DNA from: an uncultured Phycisphaerales bacterium
GTDB lineage: Bacteria > Planctomycetota > Phycisphaerae > WQYP01
Assembly (NCBI GenBank): GCA_903845195.1
Contig: CAIMWO010000040.1
Coordinates: 93,478-157,477 of the forward strand
Reading direction: 5' to 3'
DNA: 64,000 nt
Shown here: positions 31,376-40,617 of the stretch, piece after piece
Layout: every line of letters starts with the position of its first letter
How positions within the stretch are numbered: the stretch's first letter is position 1
The notes under the pieces: model-generated
Databases searched by the model: none
What the model was told of the DNA's origin: nothing
Seen by the model: only the letters and a program-made list of their open reading frames with translations
Made by a program: the position numbers and the translations under genes

Positions 31376-34300
31376 TTATTCGATTTCGACCAGCAGATCG
31401 CCCGTGGCCACGAGATTGCCGGGCTGCACGTCGATCTTCCGGATCTTGCCATCGCGCGGCGAATAGACGGCTGTTTCCATTTTCATCGCCTCGATGGACA
31501 GCAATTTGGCGCCCTTGCTGATCTGCTGTCCCAGCGAAACGCTCAGGGCCGTAACCTTGCCGGGCATTGGCGCGCCGACATGGCCGAGGTTTGTGGGATC
31601 GGCCTTGGCGCGTTCGACTTTGACGACGCCGTGCTTGCGGTCCGGCACTTTGACTTCGCGCGGCTGTCCGTTGAGTTCGAAGAAGACGGTGACCATACCG
31701 TCGGGATCGGGATCGCCGACGGTAAGGAATTTGACCAGCAGCGTCTTGCCGGGCTCAATTTCGACGGGTACTTCCTGGTACGGCTTGAGGCCATAGAAGA
31801 ACGCGGGCGTGGGGATAACGCTGACATCGCCGTAGGGCTTCTTGAAGCGGTCAAACTCCAGGAAGACCTGAGGGTACATCAGGGCGCTGGCCAAGTCGGT
31901 ATCGGAAATTTCGTGATGCAGTTTGGCGGCGAGGTCTTCGCGGGTCTTGTCGAGGTCGACCTTGGGCAGCGTTGCGCCGGGCCGGCCCTTGAGGGGCTTT
32001 TCCTTGCCGAGAATGATTTTCTGAAGCTCTTTCGGGAATCCGCCCGTGGGCTGGCCGATATCGCCGCGGAAAAATTCGACGACCGATTTGGGGTACGCCA
32101 GGTGGCGCGTGGGGTCGAGCACGTCCGCGGGTTTCAAATTGTTGGTGACCATGAACAGGGCCATGTCGCCGACGACTTTGGAGGACGGCGTGACCTTGAC
32201 GATGTCGCCGAACATCTGGTTGACCGCAGCATACATGTGCGCCACTTCGTTCCAGCGGGCTTCGAGGCCGAGGGATTTGGACTGCACGCGCAGGTTGGTG
32301 AACTGTCCGCCAGGCATTTCGTGCTGATACACCGATGCGGTCGGGGCCAGCATGCCCTCTTCGAACGGTGCGTAATAGCGGCGGACGGCTTCCCAATAGT
32401 CGGAGTAGTCGCCGACGGCTTCATCGGAAAGGCCGGTATCGCGCGGCGTGTTCTTCAGAGCGGCCACGACGGCATTCATGTTGGGCTGACTGGTCATGCC
32501 GCTCATGGACGACGCGGCACAATCGACGATATTGACCCCGGCTTCCGCGGCCATGAGGTACGCCCCCGCCTGAACGCCCGCGGTGTCGTGCGTGTGGAAG
32601 TGGATGGGCAAACCGATTTCGTCGCGCAGGGCCTTGACCAGTTTGCGCGCCGCAAACGGTCGGCACAGTCCGGCCATATCCTTGATGGCCAGCATGTGAG
32701 CGCCCATCTTCTCCAGTTCCTTGGCCATTTTCACGTAGTAGGTCAGCGAGTATTTGTCGCGCTTCGGGTCGAGGATGTCACCGGTGTAGCAGATGGCGGC
32801 TTCGCACAGGGCATCGGTCTCGAGGACCGCTTCGATGGCGACCTTCATGTTGGCAGTCCAGTTGAGCGAATCGAAGACGCGGAAGACGTCGATGCCTTGT
32901 TCCGCAGCCAGTTTGACGAAATGCTCCACGACGTTGTCGGGATAATTCGTGTAACCCACCGCGTTGGAGGCGCGCAGGAGCATCTGAAAGAGCACGTTGG
33001 GGATGAGCTTGCGAAGGCGCGAAAGGCGTTCCCAGGGATCTTCCTGCAGGAACCGCAGCGTGGTATCGAAGGTGGCGCCGCCCCACATTTCAATGCTGAA
33101 GAGCTGCGGGAGTTTGTGTGCGATGAAGGGGGCGCAACCGATCAGATCGTGCGTGCGAACGCGCGTGGCCAGCAGCGATTGGTGGGCATCACGCATCGTG
33201 GTATCGGTGATGAGAAGCTGTTTCTGTTTGTGAACCCAGTCGGCGAATTGCTTCGTGCCCAGCGAATGCAGCCAGTCCCGCGTGCCCTTGGGAAGCGCTG
33301 CCTGGTGATCGTAGACGAGCGGACGCGGGGGCGTCATGACGGAGACATCGGGAAGCTTCTTGATTTCCGGGCGGCCGTTGACGATGACATCACCCAGGTA
33401 CGTGAGGACCTTTGTCGCGCGATCCTTGCGCTGCGGGAATTTGAACAGGGCAGGTGTGGTGTCGATGAAGGTCGTGGTGACGTTGCCGCTGAGGAAATCG
33501 GGATGCGAAATGAGATTCTGCAGGAAGGGGATGTTGGTCTTGACGCCGCGGATGCGGAATTCGGCCAGGGCTCGCTGGGTGCGGGCCGTCACTTCATCGA
33601 GCGTGGAGCCAAAGCAGGTAAGCTTGACCAGCAGTGAATCGAAATGCGGGGTAATCACCGCGCCGGAATACGCGGTGCCGCCGTCGAGCCGAACGCCGTA
33701 CCCGGCAGGCGAGCGGTAACTGGTGATGCGGCCGTAGTCGGGGGTGAAGTTGGCCGCGGCATCTTCCGAAGTAATGCGGCTTTGCAGGGCCACGCCGCGG
33801 AACGTGATGTCTTCCTGACGCGGAAGATTGATCGGCGCTTCGTGCAGGTTATGCCCCATGGCGATGCGAATCTGCGATTTGACCAGGTCGATCCCGGTGA
33901 TGAGTTCCGTGACGGTATGCTCAACCTGGATGCGCGGGTTGACCTCGATAAAGTAAAATTCATGCGTGTCGGCGTCGACGAGGAATTCGACCGTGCCCGC
34001 GTTGCGGTAATGAACCGCCCGGCCGATCTGGAGTGCGGCCTCGCAAATCTTCCCACGCACTTCCAGCGGAAGGCTGACTGCCGGGGCAAGTTCGACGACC
34101 TTTTGGTGGCGGCGCTGCACCGTGCAATCGCGTTCGAAGAGATGGATGAGATTGCCGTGGGCGTCGCCCAGTAGCTGCACTTCGATGTGTTTGGCCCGCT
34201 GAATATAGCGTTCGAGAAACACTTCGCCCTTGCCGAAGGCCGCGCCGGCCTCACGGGAGGCCTCGGCCAGTTTTTCTTCGAGTTCATCGAGGGCTTTGAC

Positions 34301-34810
34301 GACGCGCATGCCGCGGCCGCCGCCGCCATGGGCGGCCTTGATGATCAGCGGGAAGCCGATGCGCTTGGCGTGCCGCTGCACATCCTTCCAGTCGGAAACC
34401 GATTCTTCCGTGCCGGGGATGATGGGGACGCCGGCTGCCTCGGCGATTTTACGGGCGGCGGTTTTGTCGCCGAAGCTGCGGAGCATCCTGGGCGTGGGGC
34501 CGACGAATGTGATGCCCGCCTGAGTGCACGCTTCTGCGAAATCGGCGTTTTCCGAGAGAAATCCATAGCCGGGGTGGATGTAATCGACGCCGATTTCCTT
34601 GGCGATCTGGATGATGGCGTCAATGTTCAGGTAATTCTTGACCGGGGCGTCCGCACCGCCGACCTGGTAGCTCTCATCGGCCTTGAAGCGATGGAGCGAG
34701 TAGCGGTCTTCGTGCGAATAGATGGCCACGGTGCGCAGGCCCAACTCAGTGGCGGCGCGCATCACGCGGATGGCAATTTCGCTGCGATTGGCGACGAGGA
34801 GTTTTTTCAT
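31376..34810 (-). CDS. pyc: Pyruvate carboxylase
   Basis: This is a 1144-residue full-length single-chain biotin enzyme. The biotin carboxylase domain (about 1-450) has KKLLVANRSEIAIRVMRAA, the ATP-grasp loop GGGGRGMRVV and EVNPRIQVEHTVTE. The carboxyltransferase domain (about 530-800) has DTTMRDAHQSLLATRVRTHD, MWGGATFDTTLRFL, the metal ligand region HFHTHDTAG and AIKDMAGLC. The PC/HMGL-like region follows, and the biotinyl domain ends the chain with SIEAMKMETAVYSPRDG (Lys of AMKM is biotinylated). It converts pyruvate and bicarbonate to oxaloacetate, feeding the TCA cycle and gluconeogenesis. Confidence 0.98.
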   Translation of the reverse strand: MKKLLVANRSEIAIRVMRAATELGLRTVAIYSHEDRYSLHRFKADESYQVGGADAPVKNYLNIDAIIQIAKEIGVDYIHPGYGFLSENADFAEACTQAGITFVGPTPRMLRSFGDKTAARKIAEAAGVPIIPGTEESVSDWKDVQRHAKRIGFPLIIKAAHGGGGRGMRVVKALDELEEKLAEASREAGAAFGKGEVFLERYIQRAKHIEVQLLGDAHGNLIHLFERDCTVQRRHQKVVELAPAVSLPLEVRGKICEAALQIGRAVHYRNAGTVEFLVDADTHEFYFIEVNPRIQVEHTVTELITGIDLVKSQIRIAMGHNLHEAPINLPRQEDITFRGVALQSRITSEDAAANFTPDYGRITSYRSPAGYGVRLDGGTAYSGAVITPHFDSLLVKLTCFGSTLDEVTARTQRALAEFRIRGVKTNIPFLQNLISHPDFLSGNVTTTFIDTTPALFKFPQRKDRATKVLTYLGDVIVNGRPEIKKLPDVSVMTPPRPLVYDHQAALPKGTRDWLHSLGTKQFADWVHKQKQLLITDTTMRDAHQSLLATRVRTHDLIGCAPFIAHKLPQLFSIEMWGGATFDTTLRFLQEDPWERLSRLRKLIPNVLFQMLLRASNAVGYTNYPDNVVEHFVKLAAEQGIDVFRVFDSLNWTANMKVAIEAVLETDALCEAAICYTGDILDPKRDKYSLTYYVKMAKELEKMGAHMLAIKDMAGLCRPFAARKLVKALRDEIGLPIHFHTHDTAGVQAGAYLMAAEAGVNIVDCAASSMSGMTSQPNMNAVVAALKNTPRDTGLSDEAVGDYSDYWEAVRRYYAPFEEGMLAPTASVYQHEMPGGQFTNLRVQSKSLGLEARWNEVAHMYAAVNQMFGDIVKVTPSSKVVGDMALFMVTNNLKPADVLDPTRHLAYPKSVVEFFRGDIGQPTGGFPKELQKIILGKEKPLKGRPGATLPKVDLDKTREDLAAKLHHEISDTDLASALMYPQVFLEFDRFKKPYGDVSVIPTPAFFYGLKPYQEVPVEIEPGKTLLVKFLTVGDPDPDGMVTVFFELNGQPREVKVPDRKHGVVKVERAKADPTNLGHVGAPMPGKVTALSVSLGQQISKGAKLLSIEAMKMETAVYSPRDGKIRKIDVQPGNLVATGDLLVEIE

Positions 34811-34945
34811 CGGGACGTGCTCCGGGGTAGGGGTCTGCTAACTCCGGAAAGATACCCGAATTCGTAACGGTGGAGAAGGCTGTCGCGTGTGGTTTGAGGC
34901 TTAAAATATAGGAGGGAATGATCGGATAACGTGACGAGAAGGGAG

Positions 34946-35260
34946 TTACTCCATCAGTATTGAACGTACGTCGCGCATCCCGTGTAGAACCCTGACGAGT
35001 TCAATACCATCGGAGAGGGGCAGATAGAAAATGAGGTAGTTTTCGAATCCGGTGATGGGCCAGTGCCGCAGGCCCCTGAGGTCACGGTGCCGAACGGGAT
35101 GTTCCTGGCCAAGCTTCGGTTGTGCTGCAAGGAGTTCCAGCGCTTTATCTAGAGCATCCAGGAATCGATCAGCGGCGTCGACGCTATCTTCGCCAATGAA
35201 CCCGTAAACTTCTAAAATATCCAGAACGGAGCGCGGGCTACGGATGATGGTGCGTGCCAT
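34946..35260 (-). CDS. ParE-family toxin
   Basis: This is a 104-residue protein of the RelE/ParE superfamily: RSVLDILEVYGFIGEDSVDAAD, LDKALELLAAQPKLGQEHPV, LRGLRHWPITGFENYLIFYL, then GIELVRVLHGMRDVRSIL. The layout matches ParE toxins, which poison DNA gyrase. The ATG at 35260 overlaps the antitoxin gene by 23 bases, the classical ParD-ParE arrangement with antitoxin first. Confidence 0.92.
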   Translation of the reverse strand: MARTIIRSPRSVLDILEVYGFIGEDSVDAADRFLDALDKALELLAAQPKLGQEHPVRHRDLRGLRHWPITGFENYLIFYLPLSDGIELVRVLHGMRDVRSILME

Positions 35261-35540
35261 TTGATCTCCTGTTGATTTGTCGTCGCTGTTCGATAATCTT
35301 GCGCCCTTCCTCGCGGATTCGCTTTATATCTTCCTTAGTCCACGGTTCGGGAGGTCCGCTGTTAATGCCTTCCATCATTAAGGCTTCAAGATGCTCTTCA
35401 TCTTTCTTGCGGGCGGCGGCGCGAATGAGGGAACGGAAATATTCGCTGGCTGTGCTGAAACCACCCGTGCGAACTTCGGTTTCAACAAAGTCCCGCATGT
35501 TCTCGGGGAGCGAGATATTCATAGTACTCATGGGTTTCAT
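35238..35540 (-). CDS. ParD-family antitoxin
   Basis: This is a 100-residue protein. The N-terminal ribbon-helix-helix is MSTMNISLPENMRDFVETEV, then GFSTASEYFRSLIRAAARKK, the DNA-binding half. The C-terminal charged half (DEEHLEALMMEGINSGP, IKRIREEGRKIIEQRRQ) should wrap ParE. I chose the ATG at 35540, with GAGGTG 4 bases upstream; ATG codons at 35531 and 35522 are alternatives. It should bind its own promoter in 35541-35600, together with ParE. Confidence 0.92.
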   Translation of the reverse strand: MKPMSTMNISLPENMRDFVETEVRTGGFSTASEYFRSLIRAAARKKDEEHLEALMMEGINSGPPEPWTKEDIKRIREEGRKIIEQRRQINRRSNGTHHHP

Positions 35541-35765
35541 GGCGCACCTCGTTTAAGGCCGAAGTATGTCCCAAGTATGCCAATTGTTGCCAATATTTGT
35601 CAAGATATCATTTTCATATTCCCGTACTTCTTGGGGAAAACATGTTAGCAAGCTGTTGACGCCGCTCCCCGAGCATCGCCGCGACGCTCTTGTTACACTA
35701 CCGAGTTGGCGATGACCTCGCCGATGATTATTACGATAAGCCTATCACCCCGAGCAGGGACGCTT

Positions 35766-37184
35766 ATGACCGCTTTCTCTCCGCCACCGACCACCGCACG
35801 ACCCAAACCCCTGGGCATCGCGGGCAGCCATGACCCCGCCGCCCTGATCGACCGTGTTCCGCCGCACGATCTGGCCGCCGAGGCCGGCGTGCTGGGATCG
35901 ATGATCATCGATCCGCAAGCCATCGGCCCGGTCTGCATGTTCCTCCAATCGGCCGAGATGTTCTTCAAGGAAGAAAACCAGATCATCTTCCGCGTGCTGT
36001 CGGAGCTCTATTCGAGCAACACGCCCGTCGATGCGATGATTCTGCACTCGACGCTCAAGACCAAGAATCTGCTGGAGGCGGTGGGGGGACTCGATTACGT
36101 CAAGGAACTGGCCAACGCGGTGCCGACCTCAGCCCACGCGGAGTATTACGCGGCGATCGTCAAGGAAAAGGCGATGCTCCGCAATCTGATTTCCGCCTGC
36201 ACGCGCACCCTGCGGGACTGCTATGAATCGGGCGACCCGGCGGCTACCGTGCTCGACCGCGGCGAGGCGATGATCTTCGAAATCGCCCAGCAGAAAGTCA
36301 GCAATCAAGCGGTTCCCCTCACCGATGTACTGCATGAAACCTTCGAGATGCTCGAACGCCAGACGGGCGAACATCTCTCCGGCGTCGCCAGCGGGTTCAT
36401 CGAGCTGGACAACCTCACGAGCGGCCTGCAGAAGGGCGAGATGATCATCATTGCCGCCCGGCCCAGCGTCGGCAAAACGAGCTTCGCGATGAACATCATC
36501 GAGCACGTGGGCATCGACTTGAAACGCCCCTGCGCCGTCTTCTCGCTGGAAATGTCCAAGCAGCAGTTGGCCCAGCGCATGCTCTGCTCGCGCTCGGGCG
36601 TCGATTCGCACAAACTTCGCCGCGGCTTGCTGGCCAAGCAGGATCGCGATCGCCTGGGCTACGCCGTCGGCGAGCTCTCGGAAGGTAAGATTTTTATCGA
36701 CGACACGCCCGGCCTTACACTCATGGATCTGCGCACCAAGGCTCGCCGGTTGAAGCTTCAGTACGGTATCGAAATCCTGGCGCTGGACTACCTTCAGTTA
36801 ATGGAAGCCCCCGGCCGGTCCGACAACCGCCAGCAGGAAATCGCGACGATTTCCCGTGGTGTCAAGGCCCTGGCGCGTGAACTGGCGATACCGGTGCTCT
36901 GCCTTTCGCAGTTGAACCGTGCCAGCGAATCGGAACAACGCCTGCCGCGAACCAGCGATTTGCGCGAGTCGGGCAGCATCGAGCAGGATGCGGACGTCGT
37001 CATGCTCCTGCACCGCGAAGCCGTCATGCACCGCGGTGACCAGGAATGGGCCGACGCCAATCCCGACAAGATCAACGAGGCCCAGGTGATCATCGCCAAG
37101 CAGCGCAACGGCCCGTGCGACACGGTGAAGCTGACATTCCTCGGCCCGCAAACGCGGTTCGTAAATTACAATCCGGGGGTGTAG
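35766..37184 (+). CDS. dnaB: Replicative DNA helicase DnaB
   Basis: This is a 472-residue hexameric helicase. The N-terminal domain (about 30-130: VPPHDLAAEAGVLGSMIIDP) binds primase. The RecA-like domain has Walker A ARPSVGKTSFAMNI, then SLEMSKQQLAQRMLCSRSGV (H1a-like), IDDTPGLTLMDLRTKARRL, the Walker B region ILALDYLQLM, SQLNRASE and the H4 loop DLRESGSIEQDADVVMLLHR. It ends with KQRNGPCDTVKLTFLGPQTRF. The ATG at 35766 has AGGG 6 bases upstream; an open extension to 35706 is not conserved-looking. Confidence 0.97.
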   Translation: MTAFSPPPTTARPKPLGIAGSHDPAALIDRVPPHDLAAEAGVLGSMIIDPQAIGPVCMFLQSAEMFFKEENQIIFRVLSELYSSNTPVDAMILHSTLKTKNLLEAVGGLDYVKELANAVPTSAHAEYYAAIVKEKAMLRNLISACTRTLRDCYESGDPAATVLDRGEAMIFEIAQQKVSNQAVPLTDVLHETFEMLERQTGEHLSGVASGFIELDNLTSGLQKGEMIIIAARPSVGKTSFAMNIIEHVGIDLKRPCAVFSLEMSKQQLAQRMLCSRSGVDSHKLRRGLLAKQDRDRLGYAVGELSEGKIFIDDTPGLTLMDLRTKARRLKLQYGIEILALDYLQLMEAPGRSDNRQQEIATISRGVKALARELAIPVLCLSQLNRASESEQRLPRTSDLRESGSIEQDADVVMLLHREAVMHRGDQEWADANPDKINEAQVIIAKQRNGPCDTVKLTFLGPQTRFVNYNPGV

Positions 37185-37284
37185 GCGTAACGATTTGTCC
37201 AGAAAAGCTCTAAAATGCTCGACGCTGATTTCTCATATATCGACGACCGTCTGTAAAGGGGCGAGATTCCCAAAGGGGTACCAC

Positions 37285-37587
37285 ATGGCGAAACAATCAG
37301 GGTGGGTTGATTTAATTGTCCTTGCACTTCACGACATTGGGGACGAGGGTTCTCTCGACAAAATCTACAAGAGCGTTCAGCACCGCGAAAAGATAAACTC
37401 TCTCGCAACGCCTGCTAGGCAAGGGAGTATCCGTAGCGCAATCCAGAGGTATTCGCGTGGTTTAAAATGGTCGGATAAGCGGAATCCCGAGTACTTTGAA
37501 TCGGATTATCCTGGCTATTGGTGCCTCTCGGCTGAGGGTAAAAAGCACGCACAACAGCTTTCCGATTCAATAACAGGCACTCGGTGA
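37285..37587 (+). CDS. Small winged-helix-like protein (HARE-HTH/Mrr-N resemblance)
   Basis: This is a 100-residue protein: WVDLIVLALHDIGDEGSLDK, IYKSVQHREKINSLATPA, QGSIRSAIQRYSRGLKWSD, then DYPGYWCLSAEGKKHAQQL. The helix-helix-strand order and the ending PGYWCLS resemble the winged-helix domains placed in front of Mrr-type restriction enzymes or the HARE-HTH family. Here the domain stands alone, with no nuclease behind it. The ATG at 37285 has AAGGGG upstream. Base composition is more A/T-rich than in the flanking dnaB and bamA, which suggests acquisition. The function is unknown. Confidence 0.6.
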   Translation: MAKQSGWVDLIVLALHDIGDEGSLDKIYKSVQHREKINSLATPARQGSIRSAIQRYSRGLKWSDKRNPEYFESDYPGYWCLSAEGKKHAQQLSDSITGTR

Positions 37588-38046
37588 TCTGCCGATGTGG
37601 ACTTGCGTTGGCAAATGCAACGAAAAGACAAAGCGACATCGACAACTTAAAGCAATCCGCTTGATGTGGAGTAAGTTTTTTGCGCCCGGGAAGCCAAATT
37701 TCGGAGAGGGCCCCTTTAGCAGGTCCTCAAATTCTCCTGACGATTAAGAGGATAGCGACGATTACAATAATCACGGAAATAATCATAGCGCGTTCCTTCC
37801 CGCTTCCGACCGTGCCTCATCGCAGATTACCTCGTGCGTCCAAGAAGTGCCAATACAAACGACAGCTTCACAGAGCATTACTGCTGGGAAGTCCTGATCT
37901 AGGCGATGATCCCCGGTTTTCACTGGCCTTTACAACCAGTGGCGAGCCGCGTGCGACGCCGCTACACTACGGCCTTGAATTTTAGATTCCGGCGGGAGTT
38001 TCTACCCGGCCGTGGTGGCTGTCACCTGTTCGCGCCCGAGGAATTC
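37588..38046. other. Intergenic region upstream of bamA
   Basis: This 459-base region separates the small winged-helix gene from bamA. It contains a 19-residue hydrophobic minus-strand micro-ORF (37727-37786) and must hold the bamA promoter. The bamA frame is open upstream to 37906 but without signal-like sequence. Confidence 0.45.
37727..37786 (-). CDS. Possible 19-residue hydrophobic membrane micropeptide
   Basis: An ATG at 37786 preceded by GGAAGGAA (6 bases away) opens a 19-residue frame, MIISVIIVIVAILLIVRRI, ending TGA. It is almost entirely Ile/Val/Leu with a basic end, like single-helix membrane micropeptides or type I toxins. The strong Shine-Dalgarno sequence and the composition are the only evidence. 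Confidence 0.35.
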   Translation of the reverse strand: MIISVIIVIVAILLIVRRI

Positions 38047-40566
38047 ATGCAGGCTGCTCACAACTCTCCACGCTCCTTACGATCGGCACCGGCATTAGCA
38101 CAGGCCGCAGCGGCGACGGTACACACCACCTCGTTGCTCCGCCGGGCCCTCCCCGCATTGCTGGCTTGTTCGCTCCTGATCGCTCTTCCCGCGGCCAGTC
38201 CGGCTCAGTCTGCGCCGCCCGCCGCCAGCGTCAGCGGAACGGCCACGCCGGATACCTCCCCCCTTGAAGGCCGAATCATTAAGAAAGTCGAAGTTGTCGG
38301 CAACGCCCGCACGCCGGTCAAAGCGATTACCGATCAGGTTCGCGCCCAGCCCGGGCAGGCATATGCCCGTTCACTGGTCGATGTCGACGTGAAAACCATC
38401 GCCTCGACCGACCTGTTCATCACCGTCCGAGCCGACGTCATCCCGACCGAAGACGGCCAGGTGATCGTCCGATACGTGGTCGAAGAGCGGCCGATTGTCC
38501 AGTCGGTGGAAATCGTCGGCAACCGCAAATTCAAGGATGAACAGATTCGCGAAGCCCTCGTGGTCCGGCCGGGCCAGGGCGTCGATCCATTCGGCCTGCA
38601 AACCGATACCAAAACGATCATCGATATGTACCGCAAGCAGGGCTTCGCGCAAACCTCCGTGGACGTGGACAAGGAACTGCTCAAGCAGGGCGTCGTCCAT
38701 TACAAGATCATCGAAGGCCCGCGCAGCTTCATCGACAAGATCAAATTCAACGGCAACGCCAACATCAAATCCGACCGCCTCAAATGGAAAATCTCTACCA
38801 AAACGCATTTTTGGTTCTTCCGCAAGGGCGTCCTGGATGACGATATGCTCCAGGCTGATCTCGTGACGATACGCGACCAGTATCTCAAACGCGGTTTCCT
38901 CGACGCACGGGTCGCTTACTCGCTGGAATATTCCGAAGACAAGCGCAATCTCGTTGTCCGCTTCATCATCAACGAAGGCCCGCGCTACAAGGTCGGCAAA
39001 ATGCTGGTCCGCGGCAACGAGGTCTTCAAGACCGAGGAATTGCTGCAGGACAACAAGCTGAACCCCGGCGATTTCGCCGAACGCGACCGCATCAACGCCT
39101 TGCAGAAAAAAGTCGAAGACCGCTACGGGCACGAGGGGTACATCTACAGCAATATCGAGATCACGCCATCCTATACGGATGTGCCCGGGGTCGTGGACCT
39201 GAACATTAACATCACCGAAGGCAAGCCCTATCTCGTCGGACGCGTGATCGTCCGCGGCAACCCGAATATTCAGGACCGCGTGATCCGACGGCAGGTACGC
39301 ATTTACCCCGACCAGACTTATGACAGCGTGTTGGTGAAGAAATCGGTCGATCGCCTCAAGGCGGTCCACATCTTTCAGGACGTGAAGATCACGCCCATCG
39401 GCGATTCGCCCGACACCCGCGACGCGCTCGTCGAAGCGGCCGAAGGACAGACCGGCAAGTTCCTCATCGGCGCCGGCGTATCGACGAACTCGGGTCTGGT
39501 GGGCCAGATCAGCCTGGAGCAGAGCAACTTTGATATCAGCAATCCGCCCCGCTCGATGGGCGAATTCCTCCGCGGCCAGGCCTGGAAGGGCTCGGGCCAG
39601 TTCTTCCGCATCCTGCTCGAGCCGGGCACCGAATTTCAGCGCTACCGCGTCACGTTCGAGGAGCCGTATCTTTTTGATACGCCCTACAGCTTCAGCAATG
39701 ACGCGTTCTTCTTCACGCGCTCCCGCGAGAGTTGGAACGAACGGCGCATCGGCGACATTGTGACCTTCGGCCGCCGCTTCGGCGATATCTGGGCGGCGTC
39801 GCTGGCCTTCCGCGCTGAGCAAGTCACGATTTCCAGCCCCCAGGACATCTACGACAACCGTATCACCGATGTGAATGTTCCGCTCTTCGACGGCTTCGGA
39901 AACATCGTCGACTATGCCAACGACTCTGCCCAGCAGGTCCTCGATCAGGAAGGCAGCCACCTCATTACCTCGGTCAAACCCGGCATCACCCGGGACACCA
40001 CCGATTCCCGCGTGTTCCCGACCACCGGTACACGGTCCGGCCTGTCGTGGGAACAGTACGGAGGGATCGGCGGCACCCTCACCATGTCCAAGTTCGTCGC
40101 GAAATTCGACTGGTTCTACCCAATCTACTCCGATCTGTTCGATCGTAAGACGATCTTCTCCCTGCGCAATGAAGTCGGCGTCATCGCCTTTGGCGATTCG
40201 GTCTTCTACGAACGCTTCTACGGCGGCGGCATCGGCTCCCTCCGCGGCTTCAAGTTCCGCGGCGTTTCTCCGCGCTCCGGACCTCTCAATGATCCCATCG
40301 GCGGCGACCTTTCGTGGATCACCACCGGTGAAGTCAACTACCCGATCTGGGAGGAAATCCTTCGCGGCGTCGTCTTTGTTGACGTGGGCGATGTCGAGTC
40401 CGACGTCACCATCCGCGACATTCGCGCCGATTTCGGCACGGGCCTGCGCGTGACGATTCCGTTCTTCGGCCAGCTTCCCCTGGCCATCGATTTTGCCGTA
40501 CCGGTCATGAAGAAGACTGGCGACAAGACGCAGATTATTTCGTTTTCGCTGGGGCTTCCGTTCTAG
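38047..40566 (+). CDS. bamA: Outer membrane protein assembly factor BamA
   Basis: This is an 839-residue Omp85 protein. A signal peptide (about 30-56, LLRRALPALLACSLLIALPA) is followed by several POTRA domains, opening with GRIIKKVEVVGNARTPVKAI and repeating (VQSVEIVGNRKFKDEQIREA; IDKIKFNGNANIKSDRLKWK; KVGKMLVRGNEVFKTEELLQ; LVGRVIVRGNPNIQDRVIRR). The beta-barrel follows, with GGIGSLRGFKFRGVSPRSGP (the lid-lock VRGF/Y-type motif) and a C-terminal Phe. The ATG at 38047 has GAGGA 5 bases upstream. It inserts beta-barrel proteins into the outer membrane. The skp gene follows after 51 bases. Confidence 0.96.
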   Translation: MQAAHNSPRSLRSAPALAQAAAATVHTTSLLRRALPALLACSLLIALPAASPAQSAPPAASVSGTATPDTSPLEGRIIKKVEVVGNARTPVKAITDQVRAQPGQAYARSLVDVDVKTIASTDLFITVRADVIPTEDGQVIVRYVVEERPIVQSVEIVGNRKFKDEQIREALVVRPGQGVDPFGLQTDTKTIIDMYRKQGFAQTSVDVDKELLKQGVVHYKIIEGPRSFIDKIKFNGNANIKSDRLKWKISTKTHFWFFRKGVLDDDMLQADLVTIRDQYLKRGFLDARVAYSLEYSEDKRNLVVRFIINEGPRYKVGKMLVRGNEVFKTEELLQDNKLNPGDFAERDRINALQKKVEDRYGHEGYIYSNIEITPSYTDVPGVVDLNINITEGKPYLVGRVIVRGNPNIQDRVIRRQVRIYPDQTYDSVLVKKSVDRLKAVHIFQDVKITPIGDSPDTRDALVEAAEGQTGKFLIGAGVSTNSGLVGQISLEQSNFDISNPPRSMGEFLRGQAWKGSGQFFRILLEPGTEFQRYRVTFEEPYLFDTPYSFSNDAFFFTRSRESWNERRIGDIVTFGRRFGDIWAASLAFRAEQVTISSPQDIYDNRITDVNVPLFDGFGNIVDYANDSAQQVLDQEGSHLITSVKPGITRDTTDSRVFPTTGTRSGLSWEQYGGIGGTLTMSKFVAKFDWFYPIYSDLFDRKTIFSLRNEVGVIAFGDSVFYERFYGGGIGSLRGFKFRGVSPRSGPLNDPIGGDLSWITTGEVNYPIWEEILRGVVFVDVGDVESDVTIRDIRADFGTGLRVTIPFFGQLPLAIDFAVPVMKKTGDKTQIISFSLGLPF

Positions 40567-40617
40567 ACGCTCCAAGGAGCGTCGCATGAAACCCGCCCCC
40601 ATTTTGAGGAGATATCT

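Noticed and set aside
31259..33637. 792-residue plus-strand frame opposite pyruvate carboxylase
   Set aside because: Antisense shadow; pyruvate carboxylase on the other strand has full domain support.
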